The notes beneath the pieces were generated by a model. The model ran no database searches and was not told the origin of the DNA. It saw only the letters and a program-made list of their open reading frames with translations. DNA of 64,000 bases from Pterois miles (Eukaryota; Chordata; Actinopteri; Perciformes; Scorpaenidae): contig CAMQGK010000415.1 in the NCBI GenBank assembly GCA_947000775.1, positions 62,001 through 126,000 of the forward strand. The letters are read 5' to 3'. Position numbers and translations under genes: made by a program. Within the stretch, counting starts at the first letter, position 1. Each line of letters begins with the position of its first letter. Positions 23,501-34,101 of the stretch are shown here, piece after piece.

Positions 23501-26183
23501 CTAATTCAAAAATGTTTTTCTTGTTTAGAGAGTTTAGTCGGGCTGCTGGCAAAGTGGTCACAGGCGTCATCGAAGATGAAAATGTTGGAAACAACGCACA
23601 GTAAGTTAATTACTCTTATACTCCTATCTTCATTAAGTACTACATTTAGTGTTTTGGAAGGTTATTTAACACAAAGGTCTTCTGTCTTTATTTGTGTAGG
23701 GATCTGACATTTGTGTACCCATTTGGTGCCACACTGAGTGTGACGAAGCCTGCTGTGGCTGTTCTTTCTACTGGCTCCGTCTGCTTCCCCCTCAACAGGC
23801 CTGTCCTGGCCCTCCATCAAGGAAAGGTCAGAAGCAAGATCTAGTTTTCACACTCATTTCCAGACCATATAACACTTGTGTATACTTGAGATGATGTTGA
23901 AAGATGTCTTATGTCTCATGAAGGGAGCGGGCAAACTGGCAGTGTTTGGTTCCTGCCACATGTTCAGTGACCAGTACATAGACAAAGAGGAGAACAGTAA
24001 AATCTTGGTGAGTCCAGTTGACATTTAAAGATGTTTTTTTTCAACAACTACCACATCAGAAGTATAGAAGAGTCTTCTGCTCTCTTGTGGGATTTGTTAC
24101 ACAGCACAACAGCCTGTCATGCTTTTTTATTCCAGGATGTTGTACTCCAGTGGTTCATGACCGATAACATTCAGCTGAATCAGATTGATGCGGAAAACCC
24201 ACAGGTGAGGAGGTATACTTGACAGGAGAATGGCGTCACTCATATTGTCTTGCAAGTTAGCTAAAGATCCCATCTTGTCCATTTGTCCCCTAGATCACAG
24301 ATTACACCATGTTGCCAGACACAGGGTGCCTGTCTGAACAGCTCAGAGTGTGCTTACAAGAGGATGATGAAAACCCCAGGGACTTCACCTCGCTCTTTGA
24401 TATGTCTTTGTTCAATTTGTCAATGGACACTTTACCCCAAGTCATCAGGTGAGAATTCAGATACACGTTGCATCACCGCCATTTTCAGCCCACTGCATTG
24501 GTGGATGTGAGCTTCCCTCCATCCAGTACATTTACAAAGGTCGGTGTTTGTTTTACTGTATTTGTTACCTTTCCGTGTCGTATGGTTAGTTGTTATGCTG
24601 CTAGGTCAAAACAGAGCCAAAACAAAAGAATGTTAATCTCCTATACCTGTATATTGAGATATAACAATTAATGAATCTTGAATCTTCTGTATAGCTAAAA
24701 AATGTTAAATGATTTCTGCAGAGCTTACAAGGAGCTTAATGTCAAACACGAGCCACTTGAGCTGATCACACCACAGTTTGAGACGCCTCTTCCTCAGCTC
24801 CAACCCGCTGTAAGTTTCAGTCTTGCTTTCCTGTCGCAGATTATATTTTTAAATACATACAATTAATTTACAGTAATTTATAGGCTAGAGTCATCTGCAA
24901 CTGAAATGTTACGAGAACAGTGATTTTGTTTTAAGCCCCACAAGTTTAAACCCAAGAGTGGGTTTTGTCTTGTCTTTTAGGTCTTCCCAACTGCCTTTAG
25001 CGATCTGCCTCCTCCCATGCTGGACCTGTTCGATCTAGATGAAGCATTCTCTTCAGAGAAAGTACGCCTAGCACAGGTCACCAACAAATGTAAGTTCACT
25101 ACTTTTCTAAACCAAAATGATTAACTGGTAAGGTTTAGATCAGCACGCCCCCAGTTTGGAAAAGCAGTTAGGAGTACCAGCACCGAAGCAAAGCAATGTG
25201 TACTGCTGTGGACCGGGACAGCAGCAAAATATATTTTAGACACCTAACAGGAACAATTATAGTTATATTTAGAATATTTTCACCACTTTAAATTGCCAGA
25301 CAGGCAATTGAAACTGTTATCTGTGTGCTCTTCAAAGACACCAGACTCCTTTGACAAAACATAATATTTGATGGCAAGGTGAGGCAGTGAAAACAGTCTG
25401 TGCGTATCTATGTTTTGCTGCTGTCCCTGTCAACAGCAGCACATTGTTTTGCTCCTGTGCTGGTACCCCTTTTTCTCCAAACTGGGGCCATGCCAACTGC
25501 TATAGGTAATACACCGACTATGGACAAGTACCTCATTCAACCCCACTTAAAAACCCCACTGTTTAGCTACTACTGTGTCACTATTGTTTGATTTTAATCG
25601 GTTCTCTTTTTCTTAAAATGAAAAGGTACGGACGATGATCTTGAATTCTACGTGCGGAAATGTGGTGAAATCCTGGGGGTGACTCCAAAGTTGGATAAAG
25701 ATCAGAGGGACGCCAAGCACATCTTGGAACACATTTTCCTCCATGTTGTAAAGTTCAAGAAGGTCAATCAGGTGAGTCTTAAAAACTCCTTAAAGAGTAT
25801 GCATTGATGGCCTGGTCTAAAAAATAATTTCCTCTTCTTTACAGGAGCTTGAGACCGACACAAAGGCACCATTTCCGCTGCTGCATGGAGATACATTTGG
25901 CTCTTTATTATTCAATCAAATAGATTTGCAACCAAAACAGAGACTTGAGACAGCAAAAGAGAATAGATTGGAATTGAAAAAAAAATGTTTTGAGAGCACA
26001 TTTCCTCAACTTCATCCATCCATTCATCGTCAACCGCTTATCCCGTTAGGAGTCACGGGGGGGCTGGAGCCGATCCCAGCTGACATAGGGCGGAAGGCGG
26101 GGTTCACCCTGGACAGGTCGCCAGTCAATCGCAGGGCTCCTCAACGTCAATCAAAACTAAGTAAAAACGTACAATCATTTTGA
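20591..26183 (+). CDS. ift52: Intraflagellar transport protein 52, copy 1 (thirteen exons)
   Basis: IFT52 is a core subunit of the IFT-B complex and is required for cilium assembly. Coding exons are 20591-20709, 20835-20922, 22032-22161, 22282-22357, 23529-23600, 23700-23826, 23924-24007, 24136-24204, 24294-24448, 24722-24809, 24981-25089, 25626-25771 and 25845-26183. Introns are GT-AG and phases agree throughout. The first twelve exons give 421 codons. The N-terminal GIFT-type domain shows ANNGYKSMQKRLRAQW, VKLWITAGPREKFTASE, NVLVMLGEGGE, FVYPFGATLSV and STGSVCFPLNRPVLA. The C-terminal half has ETPLPQLQPAVFP, FDLDEAFSSEK and LEFYVRKCGEILGV. Normal proteins end about 16 residues after exon 12; here exon 13 stays open for 112 codons and crosses a SINE-like repeat, giving 533 residues. 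AATAAA signals are at 26264 and 26402. Confidence 0.95.
22430..22912 (+). repeat. Interspersed repeat in IFT52 intron 4
   Basis: The run from ggccaacctggaagttaaaa through ggacaaaaagacgatgggat to ggactcattcctgtagcac is a dispersed fish repeat. It is a longer relative of the one in ACOT8 intron 3, and copies 2 and 3 carry it too. An antisense frame of about 91 codons here looks incidental. Confidence 0.55.
22981..23429 (+). mobile_element. Tc1/mariner transposase fragment in IFT52 intron 4, copy 1
   Basis: The translation shows a Tc1 transposase N-terminal helix-turn-helix region: KHKDVSDFDKVQIEMARRLG, then a broken frame with VVVRTYQKWSKEG, GHGRPRLTDAHGQRRLALVV and RATVAETAEKW. It contains stops, lacks the catalytic DDE part and has no terminal repeats, so it is inert. 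Equivalent fragments lie in copies 2 and 3. Confidence 0.85.
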
Positions 26184-26286
26184 TACTAAATCAGTCCTCT
26201 TTGCTTGTGAGTTGTGATCAAAAAGCAAATCTTTTTTGGTTGCAAATCTATTCTATTTGATTGAATAAAGAGACAATTGTATCTCC
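25887..26286. repeat. Imperfect inverted repeat spanning the IFT52 last exon, copy 1
   Basis: The left arm 25887-25936 (ggagatacatttggctcttt ... gcaaccaaa) is nearly the reverse complement of the right arm 26235-26286 (tttggttgcaaatctattct ... attgtatctcc). About 300 bp including the SINE tail lies between them. The right arm includes the AATAAA at 26264. Copies 2 and 3 keep it. Confidence 0.75.
26013..26138 (-). mobile_element. SINE-like tail inside IFT52 exon 13, copy 1
   Basis: The sequence catccatccattcatcg through gggctggagccgatcccagc to cgcagggct is the reverse complement of the tail of the SINE-like element at 6638-6956. It is read in frame as part of the IFT52 C-terminus. Equivalents are at 39556-39681 and 55816-55941. 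Confidence 0.8.
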
Positions 26287-26589
26287 ATAATTGGATTCAA
26301 GAAACATGTTTTAGAAACTGTATATAAAAGATATTTATCTTTATAGTTTTCTGTTGTATTGTGTTTCATTTTGGAAGAAAAATGTACTGTGCAGTTGAGT
26401 AAATAAAATCATTGAAACTTTTATTTAAATCTTTCAAATCTTCTTAAACGGAGCAAGTTATGGAGTAAGACACTTCTTTCAGAGCTCCCGCAGACTCGAC
26501 AATATTTTCTCACTAAAACAGCTATTTTTATCTGCAAACCAGCTGAAAGAGTCCACAATAAAGATAAGACAAGTCGAATAATGCGAGTA

Positions 26590-27378
26590 GTGGCGATCTG
26601 AATGGCGGAAAAGCTCCAAAAAATAAAATGCTGTGTAAGCGACCCGCGGCCTACAAGAACCAAGAGACATCGTATACCTGTTGACCCAGACCAACCCTGC
26701 CCCACCCGGACTGAGAGATCGAGTATGACGGCTGAAGAAATCAAAGCAGACATTTTATCATCCATGAGTGGAGAGAGTTTTAAAATTATAAGAGAGGAAC
26801 TTAAAGCGCACTGGCAGAGGATTTCAGTGCCATAAAAGTGGAATTATAAGCAGTGCGGTCTGAAATAGTAAATAATGCGACCGCGATCCGAACAGAAGTT
26901 GACCACATAATGGTGGACATCCAGGACATGAAGGGTGGCTTATCAACATGGTTTGATGAAGTGGTTTGATTACAAGCCGTGGTAACTAGCCTCCAAACCC
27001 AGGTGGGACCACTGAAAGAACGTTGTGAGGATATTGTTAGAATTGGTTCTTTGATTGGAAGCCCCAAGAACGAGCAGAGAGGTTTTGTAAATTTCCCCAC
27101 TGTGGGACTAATAAAGGAATATCTTATCTTATCTTATCTTTTCAGGTTAAAGATAGAAAGCTATAACGTTAAAGGTCTTCACGATCCAGATAAGAGAAAG
27201 AAACCAATTGTCAGATAGCACTTCTTCAGGAAACTCATTTATCTGATGTAGAACATGAAAAGTTTACAAAAGTCATGGGCAGATAAATTATATTACTCTT
27301 AACAACGTCGGGGAGAAAGGGGAGTGGCCATACTTATACACAAACAAATCAATTCTACACATACATAAAGCAATGGAG
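26590..27378 (+). mobile_element. L1/Tx1-type LINE remnant downstream of IFT52 copy 1
   Basis: An ORF1-like start encodes EEIKADILSSMSGESFKIIR and then drifts through stops (VTSLQTQVGPLKERCEDIV in another frame). Next comes the start of an ORF2 endonuclease, with IESYNVKGLHDPDKRKKPIV, LQETHLSDVEHEKF and GVAILIHKQI in broken frames. It is cut off at the Tc1 fragment at 27381. Copies downstream of IFT52 2 and 3 lack part of the ORF2 region. Confidence 0.7.
27085..27142 (+). mobile_element. Retroposon-tail insertion unique to the first unit
   Basis: The segment ttgtaaatttccccactgtg ... ggactaataaaggaatatct followed by tatct repeats interrupts the L1 remnant here. Units 2 and 3 read straight through (agaggttttcaggttaaag). 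Confidence 0.6.
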
Positions 27379-27380
27379 AT

Positions 27381-27650
27381 TGTTCCCGGTCTGCAGTGGT
27401 CAGGACCTACCAAAAGTGGTCCAAGGAAGGAAAAATGGTGAACCGGTAGCAGGGTCACGGACGGCCAAGGCTCACAGATGCACATGGGAAGCGAAGGCTG
27501 GCCCTTGTTGTCCAGTCCAATAGAAGAGCTACTGAAGCTCAAACTGCTGAAAAGTGGTTCTGATAGAAAGGTGTCAGAACAGACAGTGAATCAAAGTTTG
27601 TTGCGTATGGGCCTGCTTAGCCTCAGACCGGTCAGGGTGCCCATGCTGTC
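27381..27650 (+). mobile_element. Second Tc1/mariner fragment, downstream of IFT52 copy 1
   Basis: The same transposase region as in IFT52 intron 4 (tgttcccggtctgcagtggt to gtgcccatgctgtcc) but a different, diverged copy with stops. The following taatgttagggtcgatagg segment is also shared with intron 4, so both come from one composite repeat. Equivalents: 40774-41044 and 57034-57304. Confidence 0.8.
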
Positions 27651-27704
27651 CTAATGTTAGGGTCGATAGGTGTATGTATCCATATTTAGTTGTAATACAT
27701 GTAC

Positions 27705-28600
27705 AACTCTTCGACATATGTTGTACTCCAGTGATTTGTAACCCACATTAAAATAAGACCTAATTAGATGAATTTTACATAAAATAAGATTTACTAAACT
27801 CTAAATTGGTTAATTCATTACATAATAGTTATTTGATTAAAATCTGTGCATTCAGTTCTTTAAAACTGTGGTAAAATCATTTGGCTGTAATTTAATAGGA
27901 ACAGTGATAAATATGCAGTCAATAAAGTGCATTGACACCTCGCCCTTACATGGCTCCTCCACTTTAAGCTTCTCTGAGGTGGTACAAACACAGCACACAG
28001 AGCGGAGACGGAGGAAAAGTCTGAGCCACTTACTTAAATAAATACTTTATTTGGACAACTGCTAAATCCTGGCGGCTTAATGACGTGATTGTGAGGAGAA
28101 AACCATAAACACAGACTGTGTTATGGATGATAATGTTCGGGTTATCAAGGGACTCAAACGTGAATGCGCACTATGTCAGTGGTGAAAGTTGAGCTTTGTT
28201 TTATTTCATGTAAAACACAGAGATTGTAAAGATCAGAGACACCGTCGCTCCGCCATTTTGCCTCTAGTTGAACAACGTAGTTGTAACATTTTGAGTCCCA
28301 GTAGCAGTAAAAAGTTGTTGACTTGATTTATATCGACTGAATAATTTATTTTCTTCATGACCTGTTGTACAGGTCAGGTATTTTGTTCCTGTTTGAAGTT
28401 TTGGGGCGTAAAGAGGAGATTCTTCTGCGATGTGAGTGAGACGACACGCGGGATCGAACATGGCGAGCCACACCCACGAACCACATTTGTAGCTTCATCA
28501 TGGCGGTGAGAGGATCTGCTGCGTATGGTCGGTCTGTTGATAACTCACCGCCGGAGCGGTAGGGGTGTTGGATTATAACTTTTGAAATGAACTACACATC
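27705..28600 (+). repeat. Downstream tail of the duplicated unit, with YY1-like motifs
   Basis: No protein-coding exon was recognised. The stretch 28240-28560 is CpG-richer, with ccgccattttgcc, catggcgagcc and catcatggcggtgag. It recurs at 41640-41960, 44200-44530, 57900-58220 and 60470-60800, which makes it the most repeated block in the window. Whether it is a transposon end or a promoter is unclear. Confidence 0.5.
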
Positions 28601-28690
28601 AGTGATGCACATGGGCAGCGAAGGCTGGCCCTTGTTGTCCAATCCAATAGAAGAGCTACTGTAGCTGAAATTGCTTTTCACAGAGGGAAA
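28601..28690 (+). other. Segmental-duplication junction (Tc1 remnant to hAT remnant), unit 1/2
   Basis: A Tc1 piece ending in gtagctgaaattgct is joined to ttttcacagagggaaattt, which at 15378 lies inside ACOT8 intron 2. The same join occurs near 44636 and 60886. Confidence 0.8.
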
Positions 28691-29159
28691 TTTATCTACA
28701 AAATGCATATATGGAAATAAGATTGATTGATTATATTGACCAGAAGTATAAAACAATACACATCTCTTACAAATTAAAAAGAAAATACCAGTAAGTCCCT
28801 ACAAGTGTATGATTCAACTTTTTCCAATGGTCTAGTGTTAAAAACGTAAACAGAAATCACAGTAAATCACAATATCAAATCGCAATATTTGTACAATCAG
28901 AATACTTTAAAATCACAATACATATTGAATTGGCACCCAAGTATCGTGATGGTATCGAATCAGGAGACAGGTATATCATCTCAGCCCTCATAGCTAATGC
29001 AGTTGTCTTTTATAGAATGAATGATTCGACAGAAGACTAGAACAGTAGTTATAGTTACAGTGACCCCATCATGTCATAATCAGTGATGAGCTGGTCAGTT
29101 AGTTGCACAGTCAGTCTCAGTTACTGTTTCCACACAGCTGTCTTTTGGGTGTTTTTCAG

Positions 29160-32107
29160 GGGATCCTAAGATTCCAGTGCTGTACCAGGTAGACTGCACA
29201 AGAGATGGTCGCAGTTTCACAGTACGCTCTGTGAAGGCCGTCCAGCATGGACAGCCTATACTTATCTGCCAAGCGTCTTTCCACATGCTGCAGCCGAGTC
29301 CCCTGCAGCACCAGTTCACCATGCCAGTGGTCCCCCAACCTGAAGACCTCCTCACTGTTGAAGAGCTTATTCAGCTTTATCTCAGGTAAAGCTGCTAAGA
29401 GTCACCTCATTGATTAGCCAGTTGACAGAAAATGTAATAATTAAGCTATTTGATTAATCATTGTTGTCATTTTACAAGCAAAATTTCCAAATATTTTCTG
29501 GTTAAAGCTTCTAAAATGTAAATACAACAAACAATTTGAATTCATCATCTTTGCAAAATTACAGCGGGCACCATTTTGTATTTTCTGACATATAATATTT
29601 TCCCACTTACCTCTATGCCATACGATCAGATTTTTTTCTAGAGGTAAATGGAAAATCCCATTTTAGTGTCCGAGTTACTCCTGATAATCCACAGACTCCC
29701 ATGAAGACCATTAATCTTCTGTGTTCTTTGGTGCTATCTTGTAGCTTTGACTCAAGTACAGTTTGTAGCATTAACTTGCTTTCATTTTCCTTTAGAGGAG
29801 CATTGTTAGATAGGGTGCTCATCACATATTTATAGGCCAACCAAGACCTATTGAAAGAGACTGGGACAGGGTCTTGAGTTCTGGGGTATGATACATGTGC
29901 AGCGTAACTGGAGCTGCTGTTGTGCATTACGATTGGCTCAATTTCAGCAAGTGCTGACCAGATTTTATTGTGTATGTGTTGTACCCCAAGCAGAATGATG
30001 CGATGATGCAATGATGCGTGACATCTCCGCTTTTCCTCCTCAAGGCCAGCCAGGAAGTAAGCATTGCCCTGGTTCCCTTGACAAAAAGCCAATGGGATTT
30101 TTTATGGATTATTGTAGAAAATAAGATATTCTCCACAAATGAACACCACTTTTATGATTTTTGAAGTGTGAATACAATCGGCAGAAGTAAACACATTAGG
30201 CTGTAAACAAACTACATCTCCGTCACATGAGCAATGAGTATCCACAAGAAGGCTGTAAAGGAGGAAGAGTTAGCGTGATGATGTTTAGTCGTGTCATTTA
30301 GCTATATGTGAGCAACTGCCTTTTGTGGGGTATTTATTGATGAATTTTATATCGTAGAATAAAACGTTAAAACCTCTTTAGCTTGTGTTAACCACAGACC
30401 TTATATCGGGGATCTAAATAAAAATCCATTCAAAAAACCCATTGACTTCCAGAAGAGGAAACTAGGCGTGCTAAAGTGCTAACTCATTTCAGGGTTTTAG
30501 GATTCATTCCTGTTCCACTTTATAGATGCTTCAGGTGTGGTCACCAGTTCACAGGTTCATTAGAATAAATGAATGATGTATCGGCTCCAGTTATAGAATA
30601 AGATATGTAACCTTATAGTTTGCAATCCCATTTGCCATGAATGACCATTAAGTACTTTGCAGATGGGGTCCTCAATCATTAATTTGTATTTCCTTCTATT
30701 ATTTCACAGTAAACCAGACCTAGCGGAGAAATCAAAACAAGGCCTAAACAAACTGCTGGCTAATGAGGTCCCCATTGAGATAAAGCCAGTCAACCCACCA
30801 GACTTTTACAGACTTGCTGCAAGTGAGCCGAAGAAGCTATTCTGGGTGCGAGCACGAGGACATATTGGTAAAATGGATTAAATGCACATTTATATGCATA
30901 CATTATACATATTAAAAGTTAAAGGGTACTCTCAGAAATTAATAGCATGATTCCTAAACATTACACTGTGTTGTCCCATTTTTGAGTGTAAATGAAACAG
31001 TAGACTGAGAGTCTTTGGGGATATGACTGCAGCAGCCATGATAGGACACAGCATATAACACAATGATATATACTCGAGATATAAACAAATATAAACCAAA
31101 TATATACAACCCCTTCTCCTACAAAATTGTTGCCATACAACTAAAGCGCTTAACCAGAATACGATTTGAGGGAAACGTATTTTCTCCTGGATTACAGTCA
31201 CAGTTTAAATGTAAACAAACAAACAAACAAACGAAAATACAGCAAAACTACTAAGTTATGTTTACGCAACAAATCTACTGGGTTAGGCTTAAAAACTAAA
31301 TCATGGTTTGGCTTTAAATGACTTAAAAACAGAAGTGTGAGAAATGATGATTCACACAGGACACAAGCATCAGTCTCCTTGGTCAAAGTCTGGTGTTTGT
31401 TGGACCCATCTACTTGACCACCAGTAGTGGACTTGGGCTTTTTGTACACTTTATTATTCAATAATGTCTTTATTCAACATATTTTCTTCACAGTTACTCA
31501 ATATACTATGTCACCTGCTCTGAGCGTCACTCGTTCTACGTCACTCGCTGCAGCCGTCTGCAGATTTCCAAAGGTGTTTGTGATATGTAAAAGACCTTCC
31601 AAACATAACTGAGGATGGAGTTTAATTGTATTGAAACTTTTAGGAGACAGGGATGCATGTATAGTGCCTTATAAGCAGGATTTGTTTTTGCTTTTTTTGT
31701 GTATTTATGTAGGTGAAGGCAACATGAAGCTGCATTGCTGCGTTGCTGCGTATGTATCAGACTTTGCATTCCTGGGCACAGCGCTGCTGCCTTATCCCAA
31801 CTACAGGGCCCAGTTCTCGGCCTCCCTGGACCACGCCATGTGGTTCCACAGCACTTTCCGCAGTGATGAGTGGATGTTGTATGAGTGTGAGAGCCCATGG
31901 GCAGGTCAGTATGTTCAGTTTCTTTCTGCTGTACCTCGCTTGTTCAGTCTTCTGTCTTAATTCATGTGGTTTGTGTTATGTCCTACAGGGGGCAGCAGGG
32001 GACTGGTTCAAGGCCGACTGTGGAGAAGAGACGGGGTGCTAGCTGCCTCGTGTTCCCAAGAGGGAGTCCTGAGAGTGAAACCAGTCTTAGAGCCCAGTAA
32101 ACTATAA
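29160..32107 (+). pseudogene. acot8: ACOT8 copy 2, exons 3-6 only
   Basis: Exons at 29160-29385, 30710-30867, 31713-31904 and 31989-32107 match ACOT8 exons 3-6 in length, phase and splice sites. They read open to the SKL stop. Exons 1 and 2, which carry the start codon and the GGQIVGQAL hotdog segment, are absent from the 2.9 kb upstream. Changes include Arg to Cys in exon 3 (VDCTRD) and Leu-Ala in place of Ile-Ser in exon 4. Without its own start it is best treated as a 5'-truncated pseudogene. It could still be expressed as a chimeric or N-terminally truncated thioesterase if a new first exon has been captured; the catalytic Asp, Ser and Gln codons and SKL are kept. Confidence 0.85.
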
Positions 32108-33579
32108 GTGCATTCAATATTTCTTTTATTTTCATTTATTTATAATCATATTGATGTTATTGGATTTTAGACTAATGTTCAGAATGTTTAATATAATAAT
32201 GAATGATTGTTTTATTGAGAGCATTCTAAATTAAATTTTATTTTCAGTAAACAAAGAATGAAAAGGTTATAATGGATCAATGCTTGTCATTTGTTAGAAG
32301 CTTACACATTTCTGACAGCCAAAAGTTACATAAAATCGATTCCACTGCTTTGCATGTTCCTTCATGCTCGTTTGTGAAAGTAAACAGAGTCAAAACCAAA
32401 TTTTACTGCAAGGTATTGGCTGTAGTATTTTGAAGTGTCACTGTTCTGACAGCTGGGTCCAACTATTTTTAAATGTTATAAAGTTCCATAAAGTAGAAAC
32501 TTGGCATAACATCTGTATGAGTCTTGCACATGCAACTACCAGCAGATGTCCCTTGGGTTTTCTTGATGGCATGTAAAGATCTCCCTGAATGTAGAACAGG
32601 ACAGCGAGGGAAAGGAACAGCCTGATCCACCAGTGGAGAGCGAAAAAAGTTGAATTTTTGTTGAGTAGGACAGTCAAGGAAATGCACAGCCTGATCTACC
32701 AATGGGAAATGGAATAAGTGCAATCATCATCATCACCTCCGACGATGGGAAACTACACCTCTGTGGGTCGTGACTTTAAATACACAGGTCAACATCCTCT
32801 AGTATCATACGTTACTCAGGTTACGTAACTAGTAAATTCAGATAGCCTGTTGCTAACTTGACCTATGCATTTAAAATCATGAGCTTTAGTGTCCTCCAGT
32901 GGTCAAGCTCATAGACAATCATTGTCGTGACCATACACTGCCCTACCGCAGGGATCACGAGCAACTCTGTTTGTTTAATGTTGAAATGACATACCGGAAG
33001 TGAGAGTAAGCAAAACTTTTGAACTCGCAAGCAAAGAGGACTGAAGAAAAGAAAATAGAAAAATAGATTTTTAAATATATTATTACTTCTGTCAATTTCA
33101 TTATTCATGGTTGATTTGGAAATATGTCAGAAATGGAAAAGTATGTTGTTACAGTGGATATTTTTGAATGACTCACTTGGCCAGCCATATTCCCCTCATT
33201 GTTCTCATGCAAAGCAAACACTAACCCACGAAGTGAGAGAGGATCCATTGTGTTGTGTGTATGTACACAAGATAGATATCTATGTATATATCTATATAAG
33301 ATAAGGTAAGATGAACCTTTATTAATCCCCAGAGGGAAATTCGGGTGTCATAGCAGCATCAACAACAGTACAGATGAATACAGTATAGTAAAAAGTTAAA
33401 GATAAGGTGAAATAAAGGAAAGAAGGTGCAATGAAGTAAATTGACAATAAAATAAATAAGTAAAACAGTAATAAGTACAGTGCAGCAGGTGGTGGGTATT
33501 GTATATGCATAGCATATATATATGGTAATTATATAATTATATGTAATTGCATACATTTGGTCCAGGATATATAGGATAT

Positions 33580-33593
33580 TGTGTGTGTGTGTG

Positions 33594-33633
<40 letters not shown>

Positions 33634-33697
33634 CATATATATACATATATATGTGTGTGTATATACACACACACATATATATATACACATATATATA

Positions 33698-33751
<54 letters not shown>

Positions 33752-33783
33752 TAGATAGATAGATAGACAGATAGATAGATAGA
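33580..33783 (+). repeat. AT/GT and GATA microsatellite upstream of IFT52 copy 2
   Basis: Homologous in position to the copy-1 array, but with a long pure AT run and then seven or so gata units near 33749-33783. The internal AT/GT order also differs. Confidence 0.9.
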
Positions 33784-33796
33784 TGAACGTCATCAG

Positions 33797-33933
33797 TGAC
33801 GTCACTCGCCCTAAACGACGTCAGCTTTTTCGTTACGCTACATGGCTAACGTAAATTGAAACTAGCTAGCTGTGTTATCTATGTTTGCTAACAGTATGCT
33901 AGCATGCTACAGTACTTGACGTTGCCTAGTTAC
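33797..33933 (+). promoter_or_regulatory. CRE and X-box-like sites upstream of IFT52 copy 2
   Basis: TGACGTCA at 33797-33804 and GTTGCCTAGTTAC at 33921-33933 are kept exactly as in copy 1, so the duplicated gene retains its proximal promoter. Confidence 0.5.
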
Positions 33934-34101
33934 AGTTAGAATTCTCAGAACTCTTCTTTGCTGTTACCGTTCGATAAAGCGCGACTGAATTCAGATTGGC
34001 AGGTCTCGCGAACAGAGTAAGACAGCAGCCAAACACGGAGCCAGACAGTGCAGAAGACGGAGCTAAACTTTGTAAAAGACTGTACAGTTAGAGGTGTTAA
34101 A

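Noticed and set aside
26421..26765. Minus-strand 114-codon frame repeated downstream of each IFT52 copy
   Set aside because: It overlaps an L1/Tx1 ORF1 remnant on the other strand and shows no independent protein features; repetition comes from the segmental duplication.
28240..28560. Considered as a replacement ACOT8 exon 1
   Set aside because: No frame here resembles the ACOT8 N-terminus, and no match to exon 1 or exon 2 was found between IFT52 and the next ACOT8 exon 3.
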